Notes: a model not told the origin generated them from the letters alone. A stretch of 64,000 nucleotides of DNA from Bacteriovorax sp. PP10 (GCF_035013165.1 NZ_JAYGJQ010000003.1:62001-126000); one strand, 5' to 3'. Numbered from the stretch's first letter, positions 43,158-52,444 are shown. A program made the numbers and translations.

Positions 43158-43763
43158 ATGAAAAATTCATTCTACACAGGCCTTTTTGTCGGTTTATTCC
43201 TCTTGTTGTCTCAATTGGCCCAGGCGGCCAGTTTTCGCGACTACTCTTATCTGGACCCGGATAAAGTTGTTCCGGCGAAACTTCTGCAGGAAGCTGTGGC
43301 CTATTACGATGCCAATTTAGATAAAATTGAAAATCAGCGTGTGATGGGTGTGATTGATTACAAACAACACAATTCAAAAGAGCGTTTTTATATTATTGAT
43401 ATGGAGTCTGGAAGAGTTGAGAGATACCTGACTGCTCATGGGAAAAACTCTGATCCTGATTTTGATGGATACGCGACAAAGTTTTCCAATGTTCCCGATT
43501 CAAATACAACATCCCTTGGATTTTTTCTAACCGCAGAAACTTATTACGGTAAAAATGGTTATTCGCTACGACTTGATGGCCTATCGAGTACAAATTCAAA
43601 TGCTAGAGAGCGTGCGATTGTGATTCACGGAGCAGACTATGTCACTCCAGGGCCAAAGATTGGAAGAAGTTATGGATGCCCGGCCGTCGAAATGCGCTAC
43701 CATCAGGAATTGATCGATCAGATAAAGGGCGGTGCCCTTCTTTATGCAGGACTTGGTCTCTGA
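43158..43763 (+). CDS. Secreted L,D-transpeptidase-like (YkuD_2) protein
   Basis: 201 aa with signal peptide (about 1-23). Catalytic-domain motifs: RFYIIDMESGRVERYLTAHG, AIVIHGADYV and GRSYGCPAVE, the last with the catalytic Cys. YkuD_2 proteins are murein L,D-transpeptidase-like enzymes. Likely acts on peptidoglycan in the periplasm or on prey wall. Its 3' end overlaps the convergent transporter gene by 22 bases. Confidence 0.85.
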   Translation: MKNSFYTGLFVGLFLLLSQLAQAASFRDYSYLDPDKVVPAKLLQEAVAYYDANLDKIENQRVMGVIDYKQHNSKERFYIIDMESGRVERYLTAHGKNSDPDFDGYATKFSNVPDSNTTSLGFFLTAETYYGKNGYSLRLDGLSSTNSNARERAIVIHGADYVTPGPKIGRSYGCPAVEMRYHQELIDQIKGGALLYAGLGL

Positions 43764-44641
43764 TTCGTTTTTCTTAAAGCGATTAAATTTCCAGCAAAAC
43801 ACAAGACTATTCCAAGGAAGAGTTGTGGAGTGAAAGTGATGTTTTCAAACATAGATGAAATCAGCATGGCGATAACCGGATTGATGATGCTGGTGTAGGC
43901 CGCGCGGTCAGCTCCAATCGTTCCTACTAATGTTTGGTAAGCATAAAAAGCGATAACAGTTCCAAAAATACTTAAATACCCCAGCGAGAAAAGAAATGAG
44001 GGAGTTGTTGGAAAAGCAAAGCTCTCACCCATAAAGAGCCCTAAAATCAAACTGAACAAGGCCCCATAAAGCATTCCGTAAGCATTAAAAGTCATGACAG
44101 GAATTTTTAATTGGTGATTTCTGTAAGCAAACATATTTCCAATTGAAGCAAAAAATGTCGCGACAATACCAATGATGATTCCGAAAATTGTTGCCTGATC
44201 AGCGTTGAAATTCGCTATTTCTTTCCAGAATAAACAAATCATTCCCAGGAAACCTAAGGTCGCCCCGTAGATAATATTTCTGGTGATTTCTTTTTTATAA
44301 AAAATTCTCATCCCGAACATGTTGAAGTAAATGAGTGTGGAAAAAGTCACGGCCACCAGGCCTGAGCTGATTGATTTTTCAGAAATATAAGTCAGGATGT
44401 AGTTTAAGCAAAAGTTAAATAATCCCTGAAGAATGAAAAACTTGTGATTTTCCCACGGGAATTTCAAATTCTTTTTGATGAAAATGACATTAATCAAAAA
44501 CATGATGATGGCCGCAATTAAGAAGCGGTAGAAAACGCCAACAACGGCCGTTGTTGAATCAACTTGAAACTTTATGGCAAACCAAGTCGTTCCCCAGATA
44601 AGTGAGCAAATGGAGAATAAAAACATGTTTCTAGAGTTCAT
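43742..44641 (-). CDS. EamA/DMT-family transporter
   Basis: 299 aa from the ATG at 44641; a GTG at 44674 would add eleven residues. Ten membrane helices in two EamA repeats, with the opening MFLFSICSLIWGTTWFAIKF and the mid-protein ATFFASIGNMFAYR. Drug/metabolite superfamily: exports metabolites, possibly amino acids; substrate not deducible. Confidence 0.85.
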   Translation of the reverse strand: MNSRNMFLFSICSLIWGTTWFAIKFQVDSTTAVVGVFYRFLIAAIIMFLINVIFIKKNLKFPWENHKFFILQGLFNFCLNYILTYISEKSISSGLVAVTFSTLIYFNMFGMRIFYKKEITRNIIYGATLGFLGMICLFWKEIANFNADQATIFGIIIGIVATFFASIGNMFAYRNHQLKIPVMTFNAYGMLYGALFSLILGLFMGESFAFPTTPSFLFSLGYLSIFGTVIAFYAYQTLVGTIGADRAAYTSIINPVIAMLISSMFENITFTPQLFLGIVLCFAGNLIALRKTNQRPSPA

Positions 44642-44699
44642 TTTAATATTTTTCTCTGATAGGATAATCGACAATACTATATTAACTCAAAGGTGATTT

Positions 44700-45389
44700 A
44701 TGTCATTACTAATAACATTAATTCTTTCGCTTTCATCATTCTCGTTTGCTGACGTTCCCGTGGCCCCGATGACGTTTCCTGCGGCAGGTGTAAAGACAGT
44801 TAATATTTCTGTACCCAAAGGAAAGATTTCGTTATCGAGTTCTAAAAATCAAAAAGACATCAGCGTAACTGTTGTTGGCCCGAAAAAAGATGACGGAAAA
44901 AAATGTATTAAAAGTGTCGGACTAGAGAATGCAGAATTCTTCGTGAAAATCTCAAGTGAAAATATTTTATTTGAAAAAGCAGATTGTGACTTCGACGTGA
45001 CTGTTGTGATGCCGATGACAGCGAGCTTTGATATGGATATTTCAAGTGGAAGCGCACAAGTGACAATAAAAGAACTTAACGGTGCGATCAATTTGAAAAC
45101 GGCAACGGGAGATGTTTTTGTTCAAGGTGATGTTTTAAAAAATGTGACAGCAAAAACGGCAACGGGTGCTTTGAATTTTTCTTATAAAACTTGTAATGCC
45201 AGAGCAGATCTTGATTTTATGAGTGCGACGGGAAAAACGTCTATAAAGCTTCCAGCAAGCTGTAAAATCCGTGTAGACTATAAGAGTGCGACAGGTAAAT
45301 TGTTTAATGCAATCGGGGAATCGAAAGATTACCAGGTATTAATCAACGCTAAGAGTGCTAGCGGAGATTTAACGGTTAATAAATATTAA
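44700..45389 (+). CDS. Secreted DUF4097-like beta-repeat protein
   Basis: 229 aa with signal peptide (about 1-17). After about residue 120 comes a ladder of short repeats: LKTATGDVFV, AKTATGALNF, FMSATGKTSI, YKSATGKLFN and AKSASGDLTV, spaced 20-30 residues, typical of the right-handed beta-solenoid of DUF4097 proteins. Function in the envelope or outside is unknown, but the fold suits adhesion or a structural role. Confidence 0.8.
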   Translation: MSLLITLILSLSSFSFADVPVAPMTFPAAGVKTVNISVPKGKISLSSSKNQKDISVTVVGPKKDDGKKCIKSVGLENAEFFVKISSENILFEKADCDFDVTVVMPMTASFDMDISSGSAQVTIKELNGAINLKTATGDVFVQGDVLKNVTAKTATGALNFSYKTCNARADLDFMSATGKTSIKLPASCKIRVDYKSATGKLFNAIGESKDYQVLINAKSASGDLTVNKY

Positions 45390-45453
45390 GAAATAAAGTC
45401 TGTCTAAACGGAGTCTCATCCCCAAAAGGAGAGATATTGGTTAAACTTTAAAG

Positions 45454-46380
45454 ATGAAGAGTTTGTTCACATTAGAAGTAAATCAGAAAGTACTAAGGGT
45501 TGCGGCCTATTATAGCGTCCTGTGGGGTTTTATTATTACTCTTTTACCAAGAGTGATTCTGAATTTCTTTCACGTAGATACGCTTTTGGTCATCGAGTTC
45601 TGGCAGTTCTTCGGAATGATTGTTGGTGTTTCGGGGATTGGTTATTTCATCGCGAGTTTTGATCCAGGCAAGCATTGGCCGACCGTGTTTATCGGTTTTC
45701 TTGGCAACCTGATGGCGACATTTGTTTTCGCCAAGGCCCTGACAACCGGCCATCTACCACCATTATTTTCAATTCTTCTTTTGATCAGTACAGCGATTTG
45801 GATTATTCCATTTTATTATATTCTTCAATCGGCCTATGAAGAAAACACGATGGAGGAAAGCCCTCCAAAGCAATTCCATGACCTGCTTAAATTTGTCCGC
45901 ACTTCACAAAACAAAACACTCGCTGATTTATCAGCTCAGAATAATGTTCTTTTGGTTTTTGTCCGCCATTTTGGTTGTACTTTCTGCCGTGAAACCGTCT
46001 CTGAGATGGCCAAAATTGATAGGGCCATCACTGGAAGAAAGCTCACTTTAGTTTTTGTTCACATGAGTGATCCTTCATATGGCGATGAGTTTTTCTCAAA
46101 GTACTACGACCATCCGGTTCATCATATTTCGGATCCAGGACGCAATCTCTACAAAAGCCTAAATCTAAAACGTGGAAGCCTTTATCAACTTCTAGGGCCT
46201 ATGACTTGGGTTCGCGGAGTTTATGCCGGAATTTTTAAAGGACATGGATTAGGAGAATTTGAGGGCGATACTATGCAACTTGGGGGAGTTTTTATTCTTT
46301 CAAATGGCCAGATTATCTTTGAACAGAAGGCCAATTGTGCCTCTGACCTGTTCCATTTTAACACACTTCCAGAATTATAG
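45454..46380 (+). CDS. SelL-like thioredoxin-fold redox protein with membrane domain
   Basis: 308 aa. Residues about 1-130 carry four membrane helices; residues 150-308 form an AhpC/TSA-2-like fold with LLVFVRHFGCTFCRETVSEM, the CxxC active site. This part resembles PRXL2/SelL-type proteins, which in some bacteria have selenocysteine at these sites. Here both positions are plain Cys codons. Fusion of a SelL-like domain to a four-helix membrane part is unusual. Confidence 0.75.
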   Translation: MKSLFTLEVNQKVLRVAAYYSVLWGFIITLLPRVILNFFHVDTLLVIEFWQFFGMIVGVSGIGYFIASFDPGKHWPTVFIGFLGNLMATFVFAKALTTGHLPPLFSILLLISTAIWIIPFYYILQSAYEENTMEESPPKQFHDLLKFVRTSQNKTLADLSAQNNVLLVFVRHFGCTFCRETVSEMAKIDRAITGRKLTLVFVHMSDPSYGDEFFSKYYDHPVHHISDPGRNLYKSLNLKRGSLYQLLGPMTWVRGVYAGIFKGHGLGEFEGDTMQLGGVFILSNGQIIFEQKANCASDLFHFNTLPEL

Positions 46381-46448
46381 GTCTACGTGCTATAATAATT
46401 GAAGCTTTCTCGTATTCTAGAGAGCATCAATCCAAGGGAGTCATGTAG

Positions 46449-48062
46449 ATGTGCGGTTTTATCGTAATCGAAGGTGAGTTTGATTCGCAATTTGAGTCTA
46501 AAACAATCGGTCCTTTTAAAAATCTCTACAATAAATTGACTCACAGAGGACCTGACGACCACAAAGTCGTACCTTTTGCTAAAGGTGTAATTGGTTTTCA
46601 CCGCCTGGCGATTATGGATTTATCTCCGCAAGGAGCTCAACCATTTAAGTCTGAGACTCAAAATTTATTAGTGTGTAACGGTGAAATTTACAATTACCCA
46701 CAATTAAAAACAGAGTGCACTCATCACAATTTTATTTCTCATTCAGACTGTGAAGTTTTACTTCCACTATATGAAAAGCATGGAATTAAAGACATGGTTT
46801 CAAAGCTGGATGCTGAATACGCTTTAGTTATCTGGGACGCCAAACTTGGAAAACTTTTAGCGGCCCGCGATCCAATGGGAATTCGTCCGCTATTTTATGG
46901 CAAGACGAAAGAAGGCGGAATGTGTTTTGCTTCTGAAGTTAAAGCTCTTCACGATGTCTGTGAAGTGATTATACCATTTCCTCCAGGGCATTATTACGAC
47001 GGTGAGAAAATACTTTCTTACCTGGATCTTTCGGTAGTTAAAAAATTCCACAATGACTCTCAAGAGCAAGTACTAAAAGGAATCAATCAAAAACTACGCC
47101 TGGCCGTTGATAAACGTTTACAGTCAGACGCCGAGATTGGATTTTTATTAAGTGGCGGACTGGACTCAAGTCTGGTGTGTGCTCTTGCTCAAAAGATTAG
47201 TAAAAAACCAATCAGGACTTTTTCAATCGGTATGACCGACGATGCGATTGATTCAAAATACGCTAAAGATGTGGCCGATTATATCGGATCAGTTCATACG
47301 AACGTGTCGATGACAGTTCAAGATGTCATGAACGCTCTTCGCGTTGTGGTTTATCATTTAGAAACATGGGACATCACAACTGTTAGAGCTTCCATTGGAA
47401 TGTATCTAGTGTGTAAACACATCGGTGAAAAAACCAACATCAAAGTTTTATTAAGTGGTGAAGTGAGTGATGAACTCTTCGGTTACAAATACACCGACTT
47501 TGCACCAACACCAGAAGAGTTTCAAAAAGAAGCAGCAAAAAGAATTCACGAGCTTTATATCTACGATGTTCTAAGAGCTGATAGATGTATTTCAGCGCAC
47601 TCATTAGAAGCGCGCGTGCCGTTTTCAGATCAGGACTTCGTTGAATACGTGATGGCCATCGACCCTAAACTAAAAATGAATACAACGGGAATGGGGAAGT
47701 TTCTTTTAAGAGAATCTTTCAAAGCAGGAGAGGGAGAAGAAAAACTTCTACCGGATCACATCCTTTGGAGAGACAAAGCGGCCTTCTCAGACGCTGTCGG
47801 TCACAGTATGGTGGATGAGCTTAAATCGTTCGCTGAAAAGAAATACACAGATGATGACGTGAAAAACGCTCACCTAAAATATCCGTACAAAACGCCGTTT
47901 ACGAAAGAGTCTTTAATGTATCGAGAGATCTTTGAAGAGTTCTATCCAGGACGAGCGGAGCTAATTAAAGACTATTGGCTCCCAAATCAAACATGGGACA
48001 ACTGCAAAGTTACAGATCCATCTGCCCGTGTTCTTCCCAATTATGGTGCCAGTGGAAAATAA
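46449..48062 (+). CDS. asnB: Asparagine synthetase (glutamine-hydrolysing)
   Basis: 537 aa, near AsnB length. The mature N-terminal nucleophile is Cys2 (MCGFIVIEG), with the glutaminase motifs LTHRGPDD, IMDLSPQGAQPF and NGEIYNY. The synthetase domain has the PP-loop LLSGGLDSSLVCALAQK and VLLSGEVSDELFGY. The GGGAG preceding the ATG is six bases off. Makes asparagine from aspartate, Gln and ATP. The gene overlaps the following pseudouridine synthase by 20 bases. Confidence 0.94.
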   Translation: MCGFIVIEGEFDSQFESKTIGPFKNLYNKLTHRGPDDHKVVPFAKGVIGFHRLAIMDLSPQGAQPFKSETQNLLVCNGEIYNYPQLKTECTHHNFISHSDCEVLLPLYEKHGIKDMVSKLDAEYALVIWDAKLGKLLAARDPMGIRPLFYGKTKEGGMCFASEVKALHDVCEVIIPFPPGHYYDGEKILSYLDLSVVKKFHNDSQEQVLKGINQKLRLAVDKRLQSDAEIGFLLSGGLDSSLVCALAQKISKKPIRTFSIGMTDDAIDSKYAKDVADYIGSVHTNVSMTVQDVMNALRVVVYHLETWDITTVRASIGMYLVCKHIGEKTNIKVLLSGEVSDELFGYKYTDFAPTPEEFQKEAAKRIHELYIYDVLRADRCISAHSLEARVPFSDQDFVEYVMAIDPKLKMNTTGMGKFLLRESFKAGEGEEKLLPDHILWRDKAAFSDAVGHSMVDELKSFAEKKYTDDDVKNAHLKYPYKTPFTKESLMYREIFEEFYPGRAELIKDYWLPNQTWDNCKVTDPSARVLPNYGASGK

Positions 48063-48711
48063 ATCTTACACGACAGTTTTTGATAATGAGCATTTTATCG
48101 TAGTTGATAAACAAGCGATGATCTTAAGTGTTCCAGGACGCCAGGGCGAAGACGATGACCGTCCAGTACTTGGGCGTATACTTGAAAAAGATTTAGGCAT
48201 CACCATCTATCCAGTCCATCGCCTTGATTTTGAAGTGCAAGGTCTCATCATGTTCGCCAAAACTCCTGCCGCTCACAAAGCTGGGAACGCTTGGTTTGAG
48301 AAAAAAGAAGTTTTTAAAACTTATACTGCCAAAACATTTCCACTTCCAGAGGCCGAGCCCCTAAACTTAAAAACAGGCGAGCCTTACATCTGGAAGGCCA
48401 AACTTCTGCGCGGGAAAAAGCGCGCCTACATCTCTCCACATGGGAAAGACAGCGTGACTCACGCTAAAATTGTTAAAGTTGAAAACGGGATTTTTCATTG
48501 GGAAATGAACCCAGTAACCGGGCGCTCTCATCAACTTCGTTTCGAACTCTTCCGCCATGGCCATCCCATTTTAGGAGATGTTCTTTATTCTTCGGACGCT
48601 CCGTTTAGTGAACCGGGGATTGCTCTTCGAGCTTTCAAAATCGATTTCACGAAGACGTTGAACTCCAAAAATTTTTCCCTACCAGACATTTTAGAAATCA
48701 GGCAATTTTAA
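48043..48711 (+). CDS. RluA-family pseudouridine synthase
   Basis: 222 aa from the ATG at 48043. Catalytic Asp in YPVHRLDFEVQGLIMFAKT (HRLD box) and motif 3 GRSHQLRFELFRHGHPILGD. No S4 domain, so a short RluA/TruC-type enzyme acting on rRNA or tRNA. It overlaps the end of asnB, suggesting coupled translation; a GTG at 48052 is an alternative start. Confidence 0.9.
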   Translation: MVPVENKSYTTVFDNEHFIVVDKQAMILSVPGRQGEDDDRPVLGRILEKDLGITIYPVHRLDFEVQGLIMFAKTPAAHKAGNAWFEKKEVFKTYTAKTFPLPEAEPLNLKTGEPYIWKAKLLRGKKRAYISPHGKDSVTHAKIVKVENGIFHWEMNPVTGRSHQLRFELFRHGHPILGDVLYSSDAPFSEPGIALRAFKIDFTKTLNSKNFSLPDILEIRQF

Positions 48712-48801
48712 TTTTCAAAATTTTATTGCCAGTGTGTTTACGAAAAATTTATACTGAATTTATCAATATAAAATTGTCTTTTTTTACTATGAGGGTGAAA
48801 A

Positions 48802-49206
48802 ATGGTCGTATCACGTTTAAAAGCAATCCTGGTTTCAGCATTAGTCTTCACATCTGTTGGAGCTAGCGCGAGTATTAACTCTGGAGCAATGAATGCTCAG
48901 AATAATAACCAACTGGTTAACTTAAATTTCCAAATCAAATCAAAAAATAAAATGGTGAAGTCTGAACTGATGATGCCATTTTACCAAACAGCTGAGCTTG
49001 AAAGAAAGATCGGCGATAAGAACATTCTTATCGAAATCAATCCACGTCGCGGAAAAAAAGCTGACGAGATTTCTCTAGATATGAAATTCTATAAGGCTTC
49101 AGGATCGAAAGCTTTCTACAAGAAAGAAATTATCGCTAAGCTTAATGAAGACTCTAAAGTTAGCTTTCGCGGAATGTCTTTTAAAGTTAGACCAGTTTTA
49201 AACTAG
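48802..49206 (+). CDS. Secreted protein, unknown function
   Basis: 134 aa with signal peptide (about 1-24), GAGGGT upstream. The mature part has a Asn/Gln-rich start (NAQNNNQLVN) and then a basic beta-rich region (MKFYKASGSKAFYKKEI). No cysteines. Converges with the DUF155 gene. Family unknown. Confidence 0.65.
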   Translation: MVVSRLKAILVSALVFTSVGASASINSGAMNAQNNNQLVNLNFQIKSKNKMVKSELMMPFYQTAELERKIGDKNILIEINPRRGKKADEISLDMKFYKASGSKAFYKKEIIAKLNEDSKVSFRGMSFKVRPVLN

Positions 49207-49207
49207 T

Positions 49208-50326
49208 CTATTTTAAGAACGCGTAGAGCTCTCTGATGAAGGGGATCAGCTCAATTGAAATTAAAGCGATAATGATGACTTCAAGAAGATGACTTCTTTT
49301 TGAAGTTATATTGTCCAGCAGGAGCTTACAAAGCTCTGCCATGTTATCGAGCTTGTTATCGATTGATCCTTGCCAGTCAGAGAATCTGAACTTGTTAGAG
49401 GCCGTTCTAAAAACCGTCGAGTGATATAAATCCCCAATGACCTTTAGTGAGTTCTCAACACTCTCAACGATCTCTGCAATCTCAATATATCTTTGTCCCG
49501 CTTCAAGAGCTAAGTCAGTATAGCGAGACGAGAAGATGTTCATTTCTTTTAATTCAACTGCTGAGTAGATATCTTTTAACTTTTTATCCAGAAGATCATC
49601 GTAGTAGCGCATTTCTAATAACTGGTTGAGTGCGAACTCAATAACGTCCGGGATATCCATTGAGCCACTTGGTTCAATAATCAGGGCCGAGTTCCAGTCG
49701 ATGACGGCCATGTCGTTTTTGTAGTATTGAAGTTTTGTAGAATAAATACGCTCTCTGATTTGGGGAGCTAATATATCTTTTTCTTCATTTAATATAAGTG
49801 CTGCAATATCTTCTTCTTGAAGAATGACAGACGCATCAGTGTACTCATTGGCAAAATTTTCTACGAAGTAGAGAATATAGTCTTCGTTGACTTCCCATTC
49901 GTTGATCTTGGCCATTGCGCCTTTAATCTGATTGGTTAATTCACGAGCTTTTCCTCGTGCGTACACATCCAAGATTTCATAGTTTTGAATTTTGTCTGAG
50001 ATCACTCTTAGTTGATCAATCGTTGTGCCTTCAGGAATGGGAAAATCAAACGTCAGTGAGAGTGTACCGAACTCCCAAATTTTAGCGCTCACTTCAGGAT
50101 TGAATGAAAGATTATCATCTGTATAAGCGTAGTTTCCCAGCGAGAGTCTGAGTGGATCGTTTGATACAATCACCGCTTGCTGATTGATTTTTTTCAAACG
50201 AAATTTCGCTCTTTCCGTCGTTTCTTGTTGAAGAATTTTCTCTGCTTTTTCCAGGTCGATTTCTTCACCGATGTCGTATACGCGGTAAACTAGAATTCGG
50301 CCTTTTTTAATAGTGTTTTGACTCAT
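49208..50326 (-). CDS. DUF155/RMND1-family membrane-anchored protein
   Basis: 372 aa. The central region VIDWNSALIIEPSGSMDIP and EFALNQLLEMRYYDDLL and the C-terminal pattern KLDNMAELCKLLLDNI then LLEVIIIALISIELIPF (one C-terminal membrane anchor) match the DUF155 family, which includes eukaryotic RMND1 and yeast RMD1. Eukaryotic relatives anchor mitochondrial translation; bacterial function is unknown. Confidence 0.68.
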   Translation of the reverse strand: MSQNTIKKGRILVYRVYDIGEEIDLEKAEKILQQETTERAKFRLKKINQQAVIVSNDPLRLSLGNYAYTDDNLSFNPEVSAKIWEFGTLSLTFDFPIPEGTTIDQLRVISDKIQNYEILDVYARGKARELTNQIKGAMAKINEWEVNEDYILYFVENFANEYTDASVILQEEDIAALILNEEKDILAPQIRERIYSTKLQYYKNDMAVIDWNSALIIEPSGSMDIPDVIEFALNQLLEMRYYDDLLDKKLKDIYSAVELKEMNIFSSRYTDLALEAGQRYIEIAEIVESVENSLKVIGDLYHSTVFRTASNKFRFSDWQGSIDNKLDNMAELCKLLLDNITSKRSHLLEVIIIALISIELIPFIRELYAFLK

Positions 50327-50472
50327 AAATCTATTCTAACATACTTAGATTATTTAGAAATGTAGGAATAGTTTTTCTAAGTCCAGCGTGCTATAAAAGG
50401 GGCATTGTTAGAGAGCGAGCTGTGGATTTACCTTATCAAAAAAGGCAAGTACCTCAGTCTTTCGGAGAGTTC

Positions 50473-50907
50473 ATGATTACCGACAGAATTAATACCCTGA
50501 TTTCAGACTTTAAGCGCTTTAGTGACTGGGAAGAGCGCTACAAACATCTTATCGACCTTGGCAAAAAAATGCCGGAGATGGAAGAAAGCAATAGAATCCC
50601 CGCAAATATTGTCAAAGGCTGCCAATCACAAGTTTGGATTCATGCTGATCTTCATGACGATGGAAAAATCTATTTTCAGGCCGACAGTGATGCCTCAATC
50701 GTTAAAGGGATCATCGCCCTTTTAGTTGGTGTCTATAATGGCTCAACTCCGGATGAAATCCTAACAACCAAACCAACATTCCTGGAAGACATCGGGCTGC
50801 GCGAGCATTTATCAATGTCGAGAGCGAATGGTTTAAACTCAATGATGAAACAAATTTCTTTTTTTGCCATGGCCTTCAAAGCGAAGCTAGCTATGCAAAA
50901 TAAATAA
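50473..50907 (+). CDS. sufE: Cysteine desulfurase activator SufE
   Basis: 144 aa from the ATG at 50473, preceded by GGAG; the upstream start at 50422 adds residues with no family match. Active Cys50 lies in IVKGCQSQVW, the SufE sulfur-acceptor loop, and the length matches E. coli SufE. It accepts persulfide sulfur from SufS. Directly upstream of hemB with 14 bases between. Confidence 0.92.
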   Translation: MITDRINTLISDFKRFSDWEERYKHLIDLGKKMPEMEESNRIPANIVKGCQSQVWIHADLHDDGKIYFQADSDASIVKGIIALLVGVYNGSTPDEILTTKPTFLEDIGLREHLSMSRANGLNSMMKQISFFAMAFKAKLAMQNK

Positions 50908-50921
50908 CGAGGATTTTAGTT

Positions 50922-51911
50922 ATGTTAAATATCAGTCGTCCAAGAAGAAACAGAAAGACAGATGCTATCAGACGCTTAGTTCGTGAAACACATTTAGGCC
51001 CAGGTGATTTAATTGCGCCTCTATTTGTGAAAGAAGGAACAAACCTTCGTGAAGAAATTAAAACGATGCCTGGGGTTTACCGTTTCTCAGTTGATGAGCT
51101 GGTAAAAGAATGTCGTGAACTATACGCTCTTGGTATTCCATGTGTATCATTGTTTCCTGCTATTGAAGAAAAATTAAAAGACACTCGCGCAAGCGAAGCT
51201 TATAACCCGAACGGACTTTATCAACGTGCGATTAAAGAAGTTAAGAATGCCATTCCTGACTTAATGGTTATGACTGACGTTGCTCTTGATCCATACTCAA
51301 GTGATGGACACGATGGTTTAGTCGATCAAAAGACTGGTGAAGTTTTAAACGATGTAACGCTGGAAGTATTAGCAAAAATGTCTATCGTTCAAGCAAAGTC
51401 GGGAGCTGACATCATTGGCCCTTCAGACATGATGGACGGACGTATTGGATACATTAGAGACGCGCTTGATGAAGAAAATTTAATTAACGTAACGATTATG
51501 TCTTACGCTGCTAAATACGCTTCAGCATTCTACGGGCCCTTCAGAGACGCTCTAGGATCAGCACCTAAGAAAGGCGATAAGAAAACTTATCAAATGGATT
51601 ACGCCAATGTGAGAGAAGCTCTTCGTGAAGCTTACTTGGATGAATCAGAAGGCGCAGATATTTTAATGATTAAGCCAGGACTGCCATACTTAGATGTTAT
51701 TAAAACTCTAAGAGACAATACAACTCTTCCAATTGCTGCTTATAACGTTAGTGGAGAGTACGCGATGGTGAAAGCTGCTGCAGCGATGGGGATGCTGGAT
51801 GAAGAGAAAGCGATGATTGAAATGCTTTGGGCATTCAAGAGAGCGGGCTCTGATATGATCTTAACTTATTTCGCCAAAGACGCTGCCAGAGTTTTAAATA
51901 ATCACAAATAG
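50922..51911 (+). CDS. hemB: Porphobilinogen synthase (ALA dehydratase)
   Basis: 329 aa, family length. Two active-site lysines: SYAAKYASAFYGPF and DILMIKPGLPYLD. The metal region reads TDVALDPYSSDGHDG, with Asp/Ala in place of the three Cys of zinc-type enzymes, so it should be the magnesium-type, zinc-independent form. Joins two 5-aminolevulinate molecules in heme synthesis. Confidence 0.95.
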   Translation: MLNISRPRRNRKTDAIRRLVRETHLGPGDLIAPLFVKEGTNLREEIKTMPGVYRFSVDELVKECRELYALGIPCVSLFPAIEEKLKDTRASEAYNPNGLYQRAIKEVKNAIPDLMVMTDVALDPYSSDGHDGLVDQKTGEVLNDVTLEVLAKMSIVQAKSGADIIGPSDMMDGRIGYIRDALDEENLINVTIMSYAAKYASAFYGPFRDALGSAPKKGDKKTYQMDYANVREALREAYLDESEGADILMIKPGLPYLDVIKTLRDNTTLPIAAYNVSGEYAMVKAAAAMGMLDEEKAMIEMLWAFKRAGSDMILTYFAKDAARVLNNHK

Positions 51912-51920
51912 ATAATCATA

Positions 51921-51950
51921 AAACTGCTCCTATGGAGCAGTTTATTTTTC
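51921..51950 (+). terminator. Terminator of sufE-hemB
   Basis: AAACTGCTCC pairs with GGAGCAGTTT around TAT and is followed by ATTTTTC, ten bases past the hemB stop. Confidence 0.88.
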
Positions 51951-52088
51951 GTTCATATTTATAGTTTCAAATTTCAAGAATAATTCTGTTCCAAACAAGA
52001 CGCCAATTCCTCTAGACAATCCAATAGTCATTTCAGAAACTCGCACATCATCTTTAAGTAATTCGTAAGATGAACTCCGTGAGGTCGA
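51942..52088 (-). pseudogene. Possible gene remnant (C-terminal fragment)
   Basis: An open minus-strand frame of 49 codons with protein-like composition (SSYELLKDDVRVSEM, GLSRGIGVLFGTELFLKFET) but no ATG at its head; the first ATG leaves only 29 residues. It ends inside the hemB terminator. Could be the remains of a longer gene or a chance frame. Confidence 0.25.
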
Positions 52089-52119
52089 TTATAAGTATTA
52101 AGGAATTAATATTTTTATA

Positions 52120-52164
52120 TTGAAAAACATGATACCATATAGTATACCCCACTATACTATATGG
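52120..52164 (+). promoter_or_regulatory. rcnR promoter with a perfect 12-bp inverted-repeat operator
   Basis: CCATATAGTATA (52135-52146) and TATACTATATGG (52153-52164) form a perfect inverted repeat around CCCCAC, giving a central G/C tract like RcnR operators. A TTGAAA (52120) and TATACC (52143) with a 17-base spacer make a promoter whose -10 lies within the operator. Bound RcnR would block RNA polymerase. Confidence 0.85.
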
Positions 52165-52171
52165 AGATAGC

Positions 52172-52444
52172 ATGGCACACGTTGTTGCTGATAAAGCAAA
52201 GATCTTAGCAAGAGTTAATAGAATCAAAGGGCAGCTAGAGGCCTTTTCTAAAGCAGTTGACTCTGGTCAGGATTGTTATCAAGTTCTTCAGCTCTTGGCA
52301 TCATGTCGAGGAGCGATGAATGGTCTTATGAGTGAAGTTGTCGAAAATCATATACGAGAGCATATAGTAGAAGCTGAAAATAAAAAGGCCGCTTCTGAGT
52401 CAGGTGAAGACTTAATAGAAATAATGAGAAGTTTTTTAAAGTGA
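52172..52444 (+). CDS. rcnR: Nickel/cobalt-responsive repressor RcnR
   Basis: 90 aa, CsoR/RcnR fold. The metal fingerprint of RcnR is intact: His3, Cys35 (SGQDCYQV), His60 and His64 (ENHIREHI). The helix VNRIKGQLEAFSKAV and ASCRGAMNGLMSEVV are typical. Metal binding should release it from the operator at 52135-52164. Located seven bases upstream of rcnA. Confidence 0.93.
   Translation: MAHVVADKAKILARVNRIKGQLEAFSKAVDSGQDCYQVLQLLASCRGAMNGLMSEVVENHIREHIVEAENKKAASESGEDLIEIMRSFLK

Noticed and set aside
43064-43264. 66-codon frame ahead of the transpeptidase-like gene
   Set aside because: Overlaps the signal-peptide-coding start of the real gene in another frame.
44849-45389. DNA tandem repeat in the DUF4097-like gene
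   Set aside because: The repeat is at protein level (S/T-A-T/S-G motifs of solenoid turns), not a near-identical DNA repeat, so not a CRISPR or VNTR.
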